Of a DNA stretch of 64,000 nt, positions 1-12,336 are shown piece after piece (within the stretch, counting starts at the first letter, position 1; every line of letters starts with the position of its first letter). Position numbers and translations under genes: made by a program. The notes under the pieces are model-generated. The model was not told the DNA's origin and did no database searches. It saw only the letters and a list, made by a program, of their open reading frames with translations. The stretch spans positions 5,231,465-5,295,464 of the forward strand of contig NC_134514.1 in assembly GCF_027942865.1 (NCBI RefSeq). The letters are read 5' to 3'. This DNA is from Odontesthes bonariensis. Its lineage: Eukaryota; Chordata; Actinopteri; Atheriniformes; Atherinopsidae.

Positions 1-157
1 AAATCCAGGTGTTCAGCAGCAGAAAAAGGGTATTAAATCTCCCTGCAGACCTCACAGGGAATTCCTGAAATCAACTCTTCTTATATCTGACTCCTCAGGT
101 TCATCGTGCACGCCGTTATTGAACACATGCTTGTTTCAGAGCACGATGAAAGCCTTA

Positions 158-752
158 AGCCTGGTTTATAGTCGGTGACGCAAAGCAAGACGCAAGAAGA
201 AACGCAAGCCCTTGCGCGGTTGCAAGCCCCCCATTGCGAGCTTGCGTGTGTCACCTCAATTTTCTAAACTTCACGCAAGAAAAGACGCAAGCCTACTACT
301 TGAAAACGACATACTCATCGATCAGACAGCATGCAGAGCGTTTACACACAGCGCACTTCACTCCTGCCCGAGCCGACATCAGCCGGCCTGAAAAGCTGAT
401 TTCGCTTAAGCTATAAACTCTGTAAATATATAACTTTAGCAACATTTGAAACATTTTCAGGCGAGAAAGTAGTCGTTTAGACCCCCAAGGTGTTGAAAAT
501 CTGACAAAATACCGGCTATTTACAAGAAGAAGAAGCATGAATCACTCGAAGAGGTCCTGGCGGTGAATTTCCTTTCATCATAGTAGGCTTGTCATTGAAA
601 AAACCCGCTACTCCACCTACTCTCCTGGCGGTGAATCGCCATGCAGCACACGCAAGCGCCGGCAAAGCTAAATGAAGTATAAACGTCTCGAGCCATTAAC
701 ATACGCGCAAGAAGAAAGCGCAAGGGCAGTTAAAAGAAGTATAACTCAGCCT
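158..752. mobile_element. Possible PIF/Harbinger-like MITE in axl
   Basis: The two ends are imperfect inverted repeats. The left end reads AAGCCTGGTTTATA and the right end, reverse complemented, reads AAGGCTGAGTTATA (11 of 14 match). Both are flanked by TTA (155-157 and 753-755), the 3-bp target type of PIF/Harbinger elements. The interior is rich in short CGCAAG-type words in both orientations. No transposase is visible. The class assignment is inference from ends and target only. Confidence 0.4.
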
Positions 753-818
753 TTAGAGAAGCTGACAGAGGCCATATATTCCACTGGGCTTCCCTCAGGG
801 GCGACAGATTAACGATAC

Positions 819-3800
819 CTGTGAGGTTGAGTGTGGAGGGTGACAGGGCCACGGGGTCCTTCAGGGAGTTCAGAGGAGCGCCGTCCTGCAGCCAGATGAC
901 CCTCACCGGTTCTGGAGGTCCATGTGCTACACAGCTTAGGCTCAGGGAGACATTGGCCACTACGGATGTGTGCTGAGGCTCCACAGAGAAATGAGGAAGG
1001 CCTGAGAAAGGATCAGCAGAGTTAAGTCTTCAGCTGCTAAACTATCAAGACATGACTGAATCCCTGAGATTGATTTTGTAGCTCACCTTCCAACTGAATG
1101 CTCCCCTCTTCAGATAAAATCTGGTGGCTTCCTGATAGGACCGCACATCTATAGGAGCCCATATCGGGTAGCTGGACCTTCTCAATTCTGTCATGTATAT
1201 GAAGGAAAGGGTTTGTAAAGATCCAGACATGACGAAATCAGACTGATAAAACTGACATTTCTAATTCTGGTGTGGCAGCCTCCCAACAGATGAGACTTAA
1301 ATCTCCTTCGACTTTACATCTAATCCAATCCAATTTTATTTATAAAGCACTTTACAACAACCTCAGTTGACCAAAGTGCTGTGCAGAAAAAATTAAAAAT
1401 TAAAAATTAAAAGAATAAATTACAAGAATAAATTAAAAGACATACAACAGCTACATAATTTAAAACAATAATAAAACTAAAATAAATTGAATAAATAAAT
1501 TAATTAAATTAATTAATCAATTAAAAATAAATTAAAAATAAATAAAAAAATTAAAATAAATACAATTAAATAAATAAAAACAAATAAATAAAAAATAAAT
1601 TTAAATAAATAAATAAATAAAAATAAATAAATAAATAAAAATAAATAATTATACATTCAACATCTCACATCGTGTCAAAAGCCAAGGAGAAGAGATGTGT
1701 TTTAAGGTAGGATTTAAAAACAGACAGAGAGGAAGCCTGCCTGACGTGGAGAGGCAGATCGTTCAGCAAAGGCACGCTCACCTCTGAGCTTGCGCTTTGT
1801 TTTTGGTACACTAAGGAGCAGCTTATCAGCTGACCTGAGAGAGCGGGGGGGGGGGGGGGGGGGGGGGTATAGGGCTGTAGCATGATAATAAAGACGTTGG
1901 CAGAGAAAGCTGCTTCCTACCTGAGCGTGCTCATGATGGTCCAGCTGTTGCTGCCGGTGGGAACCTGGAACTGGTTGGTGTCTGCATACTGAAGCGGCTC
2001 GCCGTCTCTCAGCCAAACCACATCAGGAGGGTCCTCCTCCTCGCCGCCCGTACCCCTCAGAGCGCAGTGCATCGTAACGGGTTTGCCCAGCGAAGAGATG
2101 ATCACGCTGGGACTGCGTTCAAACTCCAAGTCTTCAACAGAGAGAAGAGAGAAGAGAAGAGGTTATTTCATGTCTAAAAACGTAAAACCTTCCAGCTGAT
2201 AAATCTGAGTCTAATGTTGGACAGTAAAGAGGCAAAAATGAATGGTATCTCTGTCACATTTCAGAATTAAGAAAAAAAAATATATATTTACAGTTTTGTG
2301 CAAATTTCTTTATTTTTCTGTTGAACAAACATGTTAAACATAAATGTTAATACAAAGTACAAGACAAAAACAGTGTTGATACAGTTCCAATGAGTCCGAT
2401 ATGAGCTCCTTTCTCCTCCAACACAGCCTGAACCCTCTCAGACAAGCTTTCTGTCCTTTCTTTAAGGAGTCTTCAGGAATAGTTCTCCAGGCTTCTTGAA
2501 GGACATCCCAAAGCTCTTCTTTGGATGTGGGCTGCCTTTTGTTCCGTTCTCTGCCAACATGATCCCACACTGCTTCAGTAATGTTGAGCTCCGGGCTCTG
2601 GGGAGGATTCATCCCTCCATCAGACCTGCTGCCACTGATTTTCAGCCCACTTCTTGTGTCCTTTGGCACAGCTCAGCCTTTTCTCCCTGTTTCCCTTCCT
2701 TAAGAACGGCTTCCTGACAGCCACCCTTCCATGGAGCCCATTTCTGATGAGGCTTGGGCCAACAGCAGATGGATCAGCTGAAGGTCCAGATGCATCTCTC
2801 AGCTCCTGTGTCAGGTCTTTGCTGGATGTTTTCCTCTTTCTTAAGGACATCACTTTCAGATCCTGTTCCTCTGCTGTAGATAGTTCTTTAGGCCTGACAC
2901 TTCTTCTTCTGTCCTCCACTTGTCCAGTTTCCTCAAATGTTTTAAGGACACACTGCACACCATGCTGAGATATGCCAAGTTTTCAGCTAACAGCTCTTTG
3001 GGAATCAGCTTGTTGCTGCAGAAATCCTGTTTTCTGTCTGTCACACTGTGTTATCTTTGCTGTTTTTCACAGATGCAGCTAAAGAAATGGGAACAAATTA
3101 TGTGTCTCTGTGACAGGCTGCTGGGAACAAAGTGCCTAAAGATCCAGTTTAAAACGGCTTCTTTGCTAAGTTTGACACAACACTGGTTCATCCCTTGAGT
3201 TAGGAGCCTTTTTTATGCCTGAATGATTCATAGCTCAGAGTTAAGTGTTTAACATTCCTCTAAAAAATGATCCGGTACAAGGACTGGAGTGAAAATGAGT
3301 ACAAATTGTCCAAAGAAAACCCTCCAGAAATCCTGGAGAACTCTGCAACTCCCAGGTGTAAATGATGCTTTAAAGGTTTTCAGCTTGACTGTTTATATCT
3401 TCTTCTGTCCTCCACTTGTCCAGTTTCCTGAAACGTTTTAAGGACACACTGCACACCATGCTGAGATATGCCAGGTTTTTGATGAATAGCTCTCTAAAGA
3501 ATCACTTTGTTGGTGCAAAAATACAATTTTATACCCTTCAAACTGTGTTGTTTTTTGCCTCAACGTTAACATATTCATCTTAAGTGACACAACCAGCACA
3601 TTGTGGTTTAATGAATAGCTTAAACAGTTAATTGATAACCAGAATAGTTTTTGCCTTATTGATTATTGAGGCAGATCTTTTCAGCACAGAAATACTTGTT
3701 TGTTTGTAAAGTTCGTTTACAATGAAAAGGCTTGATTTTTGCAGTCAGTTAGAGATGATAAGAACAGGTGAACCCAGAGTTCAGCCTCCAACACACCGGC

Positions 3801-6210
3801 TCCAAATGGGCCAGGCTATCTGGTGTTGCTCACTGATAGTGGAGCTGACCTGAGAAGGACAGCGCTGACACGGGGACAAAGGCCTCTTGTTCGGGGGTGG
3901 CTGCTGCTGCTGCTGCTGCTCAGACAGCTTCAGAGAGCAGAGAGCTCCACAAAAAACTAAACATAATCAGGATTTCTGTGAAAAAACAATGAAAGACCTG
4001 CAGGTCGACTGCCAAGATGTCTGACAGTCTGCTACCAAAGAAACGCTGGACAGAGAGTCGTCATAAATACATCGAGCGTAAACTGCTCACAGTTCAAACA
4101 TTCAACATAAATATAGTATATTTAAGGTATTTCTGAACTGGAAAGAACATATTTTGGCAGGTGTAGTTCTCTTCTTTCTCTCATTCTTTCCACTTTTTGG
4201 AGAATAAAGAATAAAAGGGAAGCAGGCAGAGTGAATGTGTGTCTTCTCTTTGTCTTTATAAAACAGATTCAATCATTTGAAGATGTACAAACGATGCTTA
4301 TGCTCCTTAATTTTCTGACCAAAGTAGCAGAAAGCGTTTTTTTTTTGTCTGACTTTCTCAACCGGAGTCTGTTTCGGGGTTAACCTTCTTCCTTAAACCT
4401 GTCACAACTGGAACCCATTTTACAGTAACCCATCATTTAAGTGAGCCCCCATCGGCAGAGCTTATTTTACTCATTAAATATTGTGATTTTCATGTGTAAT
4501 GGAGGCACAAACACACCTACACAAAACCTGGCCTTCAAAAAGCTGGAGGTGGGAGTGTGCGGTAAATGAAAGGTCCCGCCGCCTCTCCGTCTCTCTGTGC
4601 TTTTTGGCATTAAAAGTCATTCCTCCCTTTATTTCTAAGCTTGGCTGAGCTCTTTCAACGATTTGCGTGACCCTGACTTTGGTTTTTTTTCAGTGCCACA
4701 CTGAACAAAAACAGCCCCACTTTTTTTTTCTCCCTCTGTATCTTCTTGCGGCTTTCATGTAATAGTAAGCTTGTAAAGCTTTTATGAGAATGCAGATAGA
4801 ACAGGCCATGAACAAACTGTGAGTGTCTGTGTGTGTGTGGGGCCCGTCTACAGTGATTCATTTGTGCTTAACTACTCCATCTCCTCCCTTTTGTGCTGTA
4901 ACTTCCCCCTGGGGTCCCTAATTTTTTATCATGATTCTTCCCTTTCCACCCAGCCTCTCCTGATGAAAATGCTCAGATGTTTAAAGTCTGTGAACGTGCA
5001 CATACCAAAGATACTTCACAAAGTCGACGCATTTCTCCTCCTCTTACTCCCTCCTCAGCCCTTCTATCTTTTCAGCCTGATTCTGCCCCTCCATTCACTG
5101 CCGCGCCTTTGCCCTTTTCTCCTTTTCATACCATTCTCTGGATTCATGGCTACACATTTTGCCACCTCCCCTTCAGTCCAGACTCTTTCTCCTCAACTCT
5201 TGCCCCCTCGTCCCATCCATCATTTCCCTGCTTGTCTCTGTCTCAGAGCAACTCTGACTCACGAACCGAAGCATTCGCCCCTCTGAACACCCCTCATCCT
5301 CCTTCTTGGGCCGCAGCCATTCCTTTAATCCAAATCGGAACTGAGACACCGGGGAAAATTCTGTCTTGTAATCTCTGTTCGTGCTTGTCAAACGTCTCCC
5401 GAGGCCAATGTGAGAGCATGATGATCAAAACACATGAGATGACAGGTGGAGGCCCCTGTCGGGACTTCATGTTTTCTGCTGGTTTCCAGAATATTTAGAA
5501 CAGCAGCCTTGAATATTAGAACAGATAAGGACCTCTGAAACATGGTTGGCAGGGTTTCCACATTCGAGGACACAAAAGAAGTCAGCGGTCCATTTTTCTG
5601 CAGAGCAAGCTGTTTCTCTCTCTGCTGCATGAGCTTCAGTATAGTCTCAGTTCTCAGCACAATTTGCTTTAAATGTCTGGCTTTTCCTTGCTACACTATA
5701 TTTGTCATTTTAATACAAGGACTTTGTCTGGATACCTGAATCTGATGATGTAGCACACAGATTTATGCAACACCTGACTTCAAATCAGGATTCCTCAACT
5801 TTAAACAAGTTCACCTCACTTTGGCAACTCTGATTTAAAGTATCAAACTCCCCTGCATGTTTGATAGCAATGAACAGATCGGGTATAGATCTATTCTCCT
5901 ATTTGCTTCCTTTCTTCTACTTGTTTTGAAGGTTCTTTTTTTTTACTGGCGTAATAAATGCCTTCATGTTGGCCAGATGTTGAACGCTCCTGCAGATGTG
6001 GTTACACCCGCCACCCCAAAGAAAATTATTTTTAATGGGTTAACAGCAAAAAAAAGCTTACTGGGCTAATTGCTCATTACTGAAGTGAACAAACATTGGG
6101 TTGGATAAGGAGCCGCTGCTGGAAAGCCTCAGTTAAATCTCACCTGACAGCTGTCCGGCGGCGGCGGGCGCAGAAATCACAGCGAGGATCAGAAACCACC
6201 ATGTCAACAT
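819..6210 (-). CDS. axl: AXL receptor tyrosine kinase, 5' exons (partial)
   Basis: AXL is a single-pass TAM-family receptor tyrosine kinase that binds GAS6 through its two N-terminal Ig domains. Four coding exons are visible on the minus strand: 6144-6210, 1921-2131, 1087-1187 and 819-1001. Splice phases agree throughout and each junction has GT/AG. Exon 1 encodes a signal peptide starting MLTWWFLILAV and ending in an Ala-rich stretch. Exons 2 and 3 encode Ig1, with cysteines at about residues 45 and 107 and the motifs VVWLRDGEPL and DMGSYRC. Exon 4 starts Ig2 (EGLPHF, SLSLSC with Cys near 150, GPPEPV, IWLQDGAPL). These motifs fit AXL better than TYRO3 or MERTK. The remaining Ig2, FN3, transmembrane and kinase exons lie left of the window. 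Intron 1 (2132-6143) carries Tc1 debris and intron 2 a LINE fragment. Confidence 0.9.
1322..1880 (-). mobile_element. LINE 3' fragment with AAAT-rich tail in axl intron 2
   Basis: The right part encodes, on the minus strand, a short reverse-transcriptase C-terminal peptide typical of fish LINEs (LPLHVRQASSLSVFKSYLK at about 1680-1770). It is followed at lower coordinates by an AATAAATAAA-rich tract (1385-1650) and then a LINE 3'-end-like segment containing AAAGCACTTTA and CCAAAGTGCT. A run of about 24 G lies at 1844-1867. The fragment is dead and 5'-truncated, and fills most of the 733-bp intron. Confidence 0.6.
2285..3385 (-). mobile_element. Tc1-like element, internally deleted transposase
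   Basis: The minus strand encodes a Tc1-type N-terminal helix-turn-helix region (VLKKFEE-like segment, then ELSTAEEQDLKVMSLRKRK and NREKRLSCAKGHKKW, 2620-2958). It jumps directly to the transposase C-terminus (PPQSPELNITEAVWDHVG, 2400-2620) in another frame. The catalytic middle of the transposase is missing. The left end near 2291 (CAGTTTTGTGCAAATTT) resembles a Tc1 terminal repeat. Homologous segments recur at 27915-28500, 32000-32740, 33060-33515 and 33924-34150. This copy lies in axl intron 1 and is non-functional. Confidence 0.75.
3395..3520 (-). mobile_element. Second Tc1 N-terminal scrap
   Basis: This segment repeats, in diverged form, the stretch at about 2900-3030 of the adjacent Tc1 element (CTTCTTCTGTCCTCCACTTG onward). 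It is therefore a partial tandem duplicate or a second truncated insertion. No coding capacity remains. Confidence 0.5.
3521..6143. other. axl intron 1, remainder
   Basis: No gene is recognised here. The stretch contains a short CTG run near 3901-3920, pyrimidine-rich DNA around 5030-5280 and no convincing exon. Open frames between 4819 and 5498 have no family motif and look like chance frames in CT-rich sequence. Confidence 0.5.
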
Positions 6211-7734
6211 GTTCAGAGCTTCTCTGGACAGGTCACCTGCAGAAACGAGCTTCATCTTGCAAACAAACTCCATCACCGCATCTCAGCAGCTCGAAAAGTT
6301 CTCCTTGAACTCTGCTGAAAAAAAGGTGAGCATCCGCAGTTAAAGCCCAAAGTAACCCCGAAGCAGCCGCTTTCGCTTCCCCTTTTTCAGGAGAGAAACT
6401 GCTCAAAAAACAAAAAGTCTCCGCGCAGCTCAGAAGTTGTTGCTTTCCCTCTGACGCTGCAGTCTGAGTGTTGCGTTCACCAAAGTTTTGATTTAGCCAA
6501 AAAAAAAAAAAAGCAAAACAAAAGGCGCTCCTTCCGCCAATTAAGTTATCCAAACACAAGTCTATTTCCAGCAGCTCAGGGAGTATTTTTAACCCAGTCT
6601 TCCTCCAGTCTACCGTCCAAAGCTCCTCTCCTGCCCACCGGTTCCCCCTGACTTTCTGTCCCCTTCTCCCCCTTCAAACAGGATTGAAATTCCTCAACTC
6701 AAGTTCTCTCCACCCTCCTCCTTCTCCCCCTCCTTCCCCGCGCTCTCCCTCCTTTTTCTCAAAGGTTGTGAGAAACTCGGCGGCGTGATGATTGTCTCCG
6801 CACAATCCCTCAGTCGCCTTTTAATTATCCACAGAAGTTGTGAAAAAGATCAGTGCAGATCAGCAGATCCCCGCGTGAAACACTGTTTCCAACCTGCTTT
6901 TGAATTATGAATAACACTTTGAGCTTTTATTTGTCTAAAACTAACCGCTAATTTAAATATAATCAATCAAATATGACCATGAAATTAATTATTTTCATCA
7001 GATTCTGTATAAATGTGTAATCTGACGCAGGTAAATTGTTTGTCTCGTTTCAAATGAGACATCCAAATATTTGATTACATGCAGTCTTTTTGTTTTCTGT
7101 AAACTGATCCTCCCCATAAGCAGGATTCTGAGTTCACAACGTCTGTGAACAAACAGTTTCAACCAAAAAAACAATCTGAATCATCATCCACAGCTGTAGT
7201 CTAAATAAACGTGGCTGGTTCTGATTCACATCTGCTGCAGACTGGGACTTCTGAGTGTGTTTGGACAGAAAATACGGTGGTGATCTCCGTCTGGGAGGAA
7301 CTCTGGGAGTTTGATCTGCCACAGATATCTGCTGGCTTGATTAGAAACAATGGGACTCAGGTTGGAAAGACCTCAGCTCAACTGGCCCTTTAAGAGTTTC
7401 TCTGTGGACATCAGTGCTGTGTTCCCAGGGTCTTTAATGGAGACACAGAGGGATTGAGAAAGACCCCATTGTATATGCTCTGCTTTCAATAGGAGCCTGA
7501 GCGATGGCGCTCTCACTACTCTCAGATAGAAGCACAGAGAAAGAGGCGGGGAGGGAGGGAAGGGGGTCACAGAGGGGGTCCAGTACAAGAAAGAAGGGTG
7601 TTCCACTCAAAAACACAAAGTTTGGATGGGCTTGGAAGGAGTGGATGTTTGGGTTTGGAGGAGGGGGCCGGGGTGGGCATCAGATCCAAGATTGTGTCTT
7701 GGGTCCATCTACACCAAAATCCTGATTTGAAACC
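6211..7734. other. axl 5' flank / intergenic
   Basis: This is the region upstream of the axl start codon. It is GC- and CT-rich at about 6590-6800, where the axl 5' UTR and promoter should lie, but no TATA box or definite start site can be assigned. No further gene is visible. Confidence 0.4.
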
Positions 7735-7950
7735 TGATCTGCTGGTATCTGCACAGTATCTCTTAACTTATCTGGACTGTTGCTTGTTTTTAAATTCATT
7801 TAAATGATTTTATTTGTTTCTCTTTATATTCTTTTATGTATTTTTAATGCTTCTTCCACTCCCTGCTGCAATGCTTTTATTTTATGTGAAGCACTTTGAA
7901 TTGTTTGTACATGAAATGTGCTGTACAAATACATTTGATTTGATTTGAAA
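7735..7950 (+). mobile_element. LINE 3' tail
   Basis: The segment ends in CACTTTGAATTGTTTGTACA, then TGAAATGTGCTGTACAAAT and TTTGATTTGATTTG, a common 3' end of fish LINEs. It is nearly the reverse complement of 24212-24400, so at least two copies of one family are present in opposite orientation. Confidence 0.6.
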
Positions 7951-8174
7951 CCTGATTTGCTGCACAGGGACTTTGGAATTAAGCTGATGCAGAGTTGGAA
8001 GCACAAACTTTGTTAAAAGGCTTGTAGCAGCACACCAGAAACCCGGTTATTTCACATAGAAACACAGCTTCCTGAAATACCTGCTGGACAGAACCACCTG
8101 CCTGTTTTGGAGGACAACGAGAGGTACCCTGCTGTTGTAAAAGGTGTGTGAAGGCATGAATTTAAGGCTCTCCC

Positions 8175-8186
8175 GCCCCCTGCTGG
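8175..8186 (-). promoter_or_regulatory. CTCF-like core motif
   Basis: The minus strand reads CCAGCAGGGGGC, a full match to the vertebrate CTCF core CCASYAGRKGGC. It lies between the divergent axl and PH-domain genes. Binding is inferred from the motif only. Confidence 0.4.
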
Positions 8187-9837
8187 TGCCTCCTCGTACT
8201 GCAGCATGAAGGATATTTACAGGGGTGTGTACTTATTAACTATTACACAATATGTTTAAACTCTGAAACATGTTGACACTGACACAGTTTAAGCAATTTT
8301 ATCTGTGTAATATATTCAACTGACAGTTAATGATTAGGACCTTAAAGTGTGGAAGATATTCTAATCAAATGCTCTTTAAAAGATAATACTCTCTTTTTCA
8401 GGGGACTGAAAAGGTTTGTCTTCAGTGATAAAAATGCAGCTCCGTTGGGTTGAGATCAGGTTGTCTACTCAGCAGTTGCAGAATATTCCATCTCTGCACC
8501 TTCAAAGTCTTTGGGTTGCTTTTGCAGTGTGTGTTTTGGATCATTGTCCATTTCTGTCATCGGGTTAGTTTGGCTGGATTTAGCTAAATCTGAGCAAACA
8601 GTTTATTCTTTTACTCAAACATCATTATTTATATCAGCCAGGTAGTTTCTGCATTCAGGATTTATCTGACAGCTCCTCTCACCTATAACAGCTGTTGATC
8701 CTGTGGAGTTGGAAGGCTTTCCCATGACATCACACTCCCAGCAGGTATTTCATTGGCTGTTTTGCATGCTTGGGATCATCAGCTGTTTTGAACTTTCACA
8801 CTTGGTGTTCCTGCCATTTCTTTGATGGATTTCTTAGGTGGCCTGTTTCACTGCAAACCTTTTTATTCCTGCTGAACTGAGGAAATAATGGATGAATATT
8901 CCTTGCAGATTGCTCTTCTGTAAACTCTCCAGTCACACGTGACCTCCTGGATAAGGGTTCTGTGCATTTTCAGCAGCTGTCATTTCTAAATCCTGCCTAA
9001 CATATGGATGCAGACTCTCAGATTACATATTTAGATAGATTTTGACATATTTTTGGAAGTGACTGAAACAACAAACATTTGTGTCAGTGTCCAAATATTT
9101 GTGGACCTTAACTGTTTGTCTGTAGGTACTTTGGAGATGTTTTACTAAAGATAAATTGATTGCTTTTTTTTTATCATTCAAACTCATATACAGCATGATC
9201 ATGACTATATTTATGTTTTCATACATTCTGTATTCTTTTAATATATCAGAAAACACACACACCACTTCCTCCATCTGGTGTAAATACTCAGCTTTGTGAA
9301 GCGTTCACTGAGTGCTTCTTAATCGTTGTCCAATTGAAATTACATCACATTGTTTTGGTCTGTTAGCATGCAAATCCGCTGCAGAAATCTCCTCCTCTTT
9401 GTAATAATTTGAGAAACAAATCAGACATAAACTTAATAATTTACAGTAAAAGTTATGTTTTTAACAATTAATCTAACAGTCTCCATATGAAATCCAGCTC
9501 AGCTGCCAATAACGTGGATTATCACGCTTATTTTTACCTCAGGTTGTGTGCTTTCACTAATTCAGCTTAAAGTCTGAATTAATTCAGTTTATTGAATATA
9601 CATGTATGTGTACCGGATCTTTGTTTTTCTTGTTCTGAATTTTGCAGGAAAATTTTCAGACTTGACTGACAGAAAAGTATATTTGTTTAGGTTCACTTCA
9701 GGCAGAAATGTTGCACGACTGATGAAACAAAAGTTCAACCTGTCTGATGAACACGGTGGTGCTTCTGCTGTGGCTTGGGCCAACGGTTTAGATGAATGTA
9801 GAGGTACACAGAAGTATGTCAGACTTTTCAGATTCAA

Positions 9838-9892
9838 CTCATGAAGCTAAACTCATGAAACTAAACTCATAAAGCTAAACTCATAAAGCTAG
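9838..9892 (+). repeat. 14-bp tandem repeat
   Basis: About four copies of a unit like AACTCATGAAGCTA, with small variants (AACTCATAAAGCTA). Confidence 0.75.
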
Positions 9893-10019
9893 ACGCCATA
9901 CAGATCCCAAAGGCTTCACAGGGTCCGACTGCAACAGACTTACCACAGAATATTAAATATGTGGATCCTGTTTGGCATCACGCGTATCTGTCAGTTACGT
10001 TTGAACAGCTTGACTTTGC

Positions 10020-10046
10020 AAATATATATATATATACATATATATA

Positions 10047-10086
<40 letters not shown>

Positions 10087-10172
10087 TTTATATATATATA
10101 TAAGTTATTATATTTTATGTATTTATCATTATTATTATTATTATTATTATTGTTATTGTTATTTTTAACTGT
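10020..10172. repeat. AT / AAT microsatellite with inverted ATT arm
   Basis: An AT run is followed by about 15 AAT units, another AT run, and then about 8 ATT units. The AAT and ATT tracts are mutually complementary and could fold into a hairpin. Confidence 0.85.
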
Positions 10173-11170
10173 AGTGTAAACTTCCCTTTCTGTCCCAGGT
10201 ATTTGAGCTCTTTTTGCTGTTCCTAAAGCGGCAACAAGGCTAAAGCTAAATTTAAATATCCAGCTTGATATTCAACATAACCTGCAACAGGATTGTTGGT
10301 TATGATTTATCAACTGTAGGCAGTTTATGTCTGAGAATGACAACCTAGCATCACTCGAAACATGAAATGAATCAAAACAAATGTTTGGCTTTGATCCTTC
10401 TCTTGATCCTCCTATTTGGAAATGTTTGTGGAGGGCATTTTTTTTGTAATAAATGTGGATTACTGGTATTCGAGACGGATAAATGTTCTACCAAATGTCA
10501 TTTTTTGTTGATTAAATCACTGATCCTGGCTGGGAGTTGATTCTTCTGGGTAACTGTGATCTTTTAGATGGAAGAGAGCAAAATAAAAAGCATTTTTATT
10601 GCTTTCTTGCGGTATTTTTCATTGGTTTAATTGAATATAATAACCCGCTGAATTGAATAACCCATTTATCTGTGAACACGTGACCTTTTTGATTGAGGCA
10701 TGGCAACCTGTTATATAAGATTATTTTATCTGTGTTACGTGAAATAATATAATATAACATAAAGAATATAATCCCACCGGATATTGAACATTGAAAAACA
10801 GTTAATATCTCGGAGGTTGTTGCATGGATGAAGCGCGTATCCCAGGTCTGCACAGATTAAAATCTTGGTCGGAGCGATCCACAGCGCTGCAACAACAGGC
10901 TTCCAGCAGTGCAATAATTATAAACCCAGAATTTTAATCCAAGCCCTGGACTCCAGGAGGCCACGGAGGTACAAAAGGTGCAGGTCTGATAACAAATTAA
11001 AAGCAAATAAATCTTAAATCTGTGTTTCACTGAGAGACGAGTGCTGCATCGTCCAACCTGACATCTGGTGATGGCTGCGGTGCAAATTAAAGGAACTTCC
11101 TGATGGGATTTATCCACCGCTGCAATGATTATTTGGGCCTCTTATGCTCACGTGATGTTTAACATGTCTG

Positions 11171-11176
11171 TATAAG
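11171..11176 (+). promoter_or_regulatory. TATA-like box of the PH gene
   Basis: TATAAG stands about 159 bp upstream of the start codon at 11330, followed by a GGGGCGG GC box. A transcription start near 11200 would give a 5' UTR of about 130 bp. This is a position-based inference. Confidence 0.4.
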
Positions 11177-11329
11177 CAGGGGCGGCTCCAATTCCTCTCA
11201 CAACAGCATGGATTTAAGTGGGGAAGGCCTACATAGTAGGGATTAATCTCTGTCTCCCTCTCCTAGCCTACTTTTCAGCATCAGTTGCTCTGCCTTTCAT
11301 TTCAGCTCCTGTTGCTGCTGACCACAGAC

Positions 11330-12274
11330 ATGAGCACGGCGGGCGTCCATCGAGGCTTCCTCAGGAAATATGGTAAGTTCTGACTCCTCTAAAACCTGCA
11401 GGGTTCTCTGGGATTCTGTTATTCCAAATATTAGCAGCCAAGCACAGCATCATGTAGGCTTCTGCAATCACTGCATAGCTCTTTTAAATCCTCTCTGTGT
11501 TCATGCAGGTTCGATTGATTGCATTGTTTGTGTTTCACCTGTCTGATAAACAGCTGATGTCATTATTTGGGGATAGTTTTAAGCACTCAGATATTATGGC
11601 CATCAGGCTGTACAACAGCTTCTGAATTTCACTGGCCACTTTATATTTTTAAACTGTTTTTTAAATTGTTTTTAAATTCTTAGATTGTTTTTAAAGTGTT
11701 TATAATTGTATAAACATTTTTATTGCTTAATATGTCTTGCTACTGGATGCTTGAATTTCCTTCGGGATCAATAAAGTATCTACACTGGAAAAAATGCCCC
11801 TCCAAAAATAAGTAAGAAAAACAACAAATAAAGACGTTTTTGCTTGAAATAAGCAAAGAAAAATCTGCCAATGGAACTAGTGAAAATCGGCTTGTCAAGA
11901 TTTCTTGAAATAAGATGTGATATTTAGGACTTTTGAGATAAAAGTGCTCTTGAAATTAGCTTAAAAACCTCTTCAAATGTAAAAAAAAAAAAAAGCTTGT
12001 TTCATATGATATGTGACTCAAAACAATTTGTTTTCAAGACTTTTTCATTTAACAAGATATTCCAGATGTATTGTCTTCAAACAAGTCCCTATATCTGGCT
12101 GAAATAGTACTTTTTAGGCAGTTGTGTCAATACATCTGGAATATCTTGTTAAATGAAAAAGTCTTGAAAACATCTTGTTTTGAGTCACATTTCACATGAA
12201 ACAAGCTTTTTTTTCATTTGAACGTCTGGTACTTGTTGTTTTTCGTACTTATTTTTGGAGGGGCATTTTTTCCA

Positions 12275-12336
<62 letters not shown>

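Larger units (their letters stand above)
7951..11160. other. Intergenic, axl to PH gene
   Basis: No gene is supported apart from the CTCF-like motif and simple repeats listed separately. The 8390-9010 stretch has the feel of an old DNA-transposon relic (prose-like T-rich sequence without frames), but I cannot name it. Confidence 0.4.

Noticed and set aside
4819-5498. Open frames of 155 and 173 codons
   Set aside because: They are low-complexity translations of CT-rich intron sequence without motifs or splice logic.
8390-9010. Possible transposon relic
   Set aside because: The texture suggests an old repeat, but I found neither ends nor coding remnants, so no mobile-element call is made.
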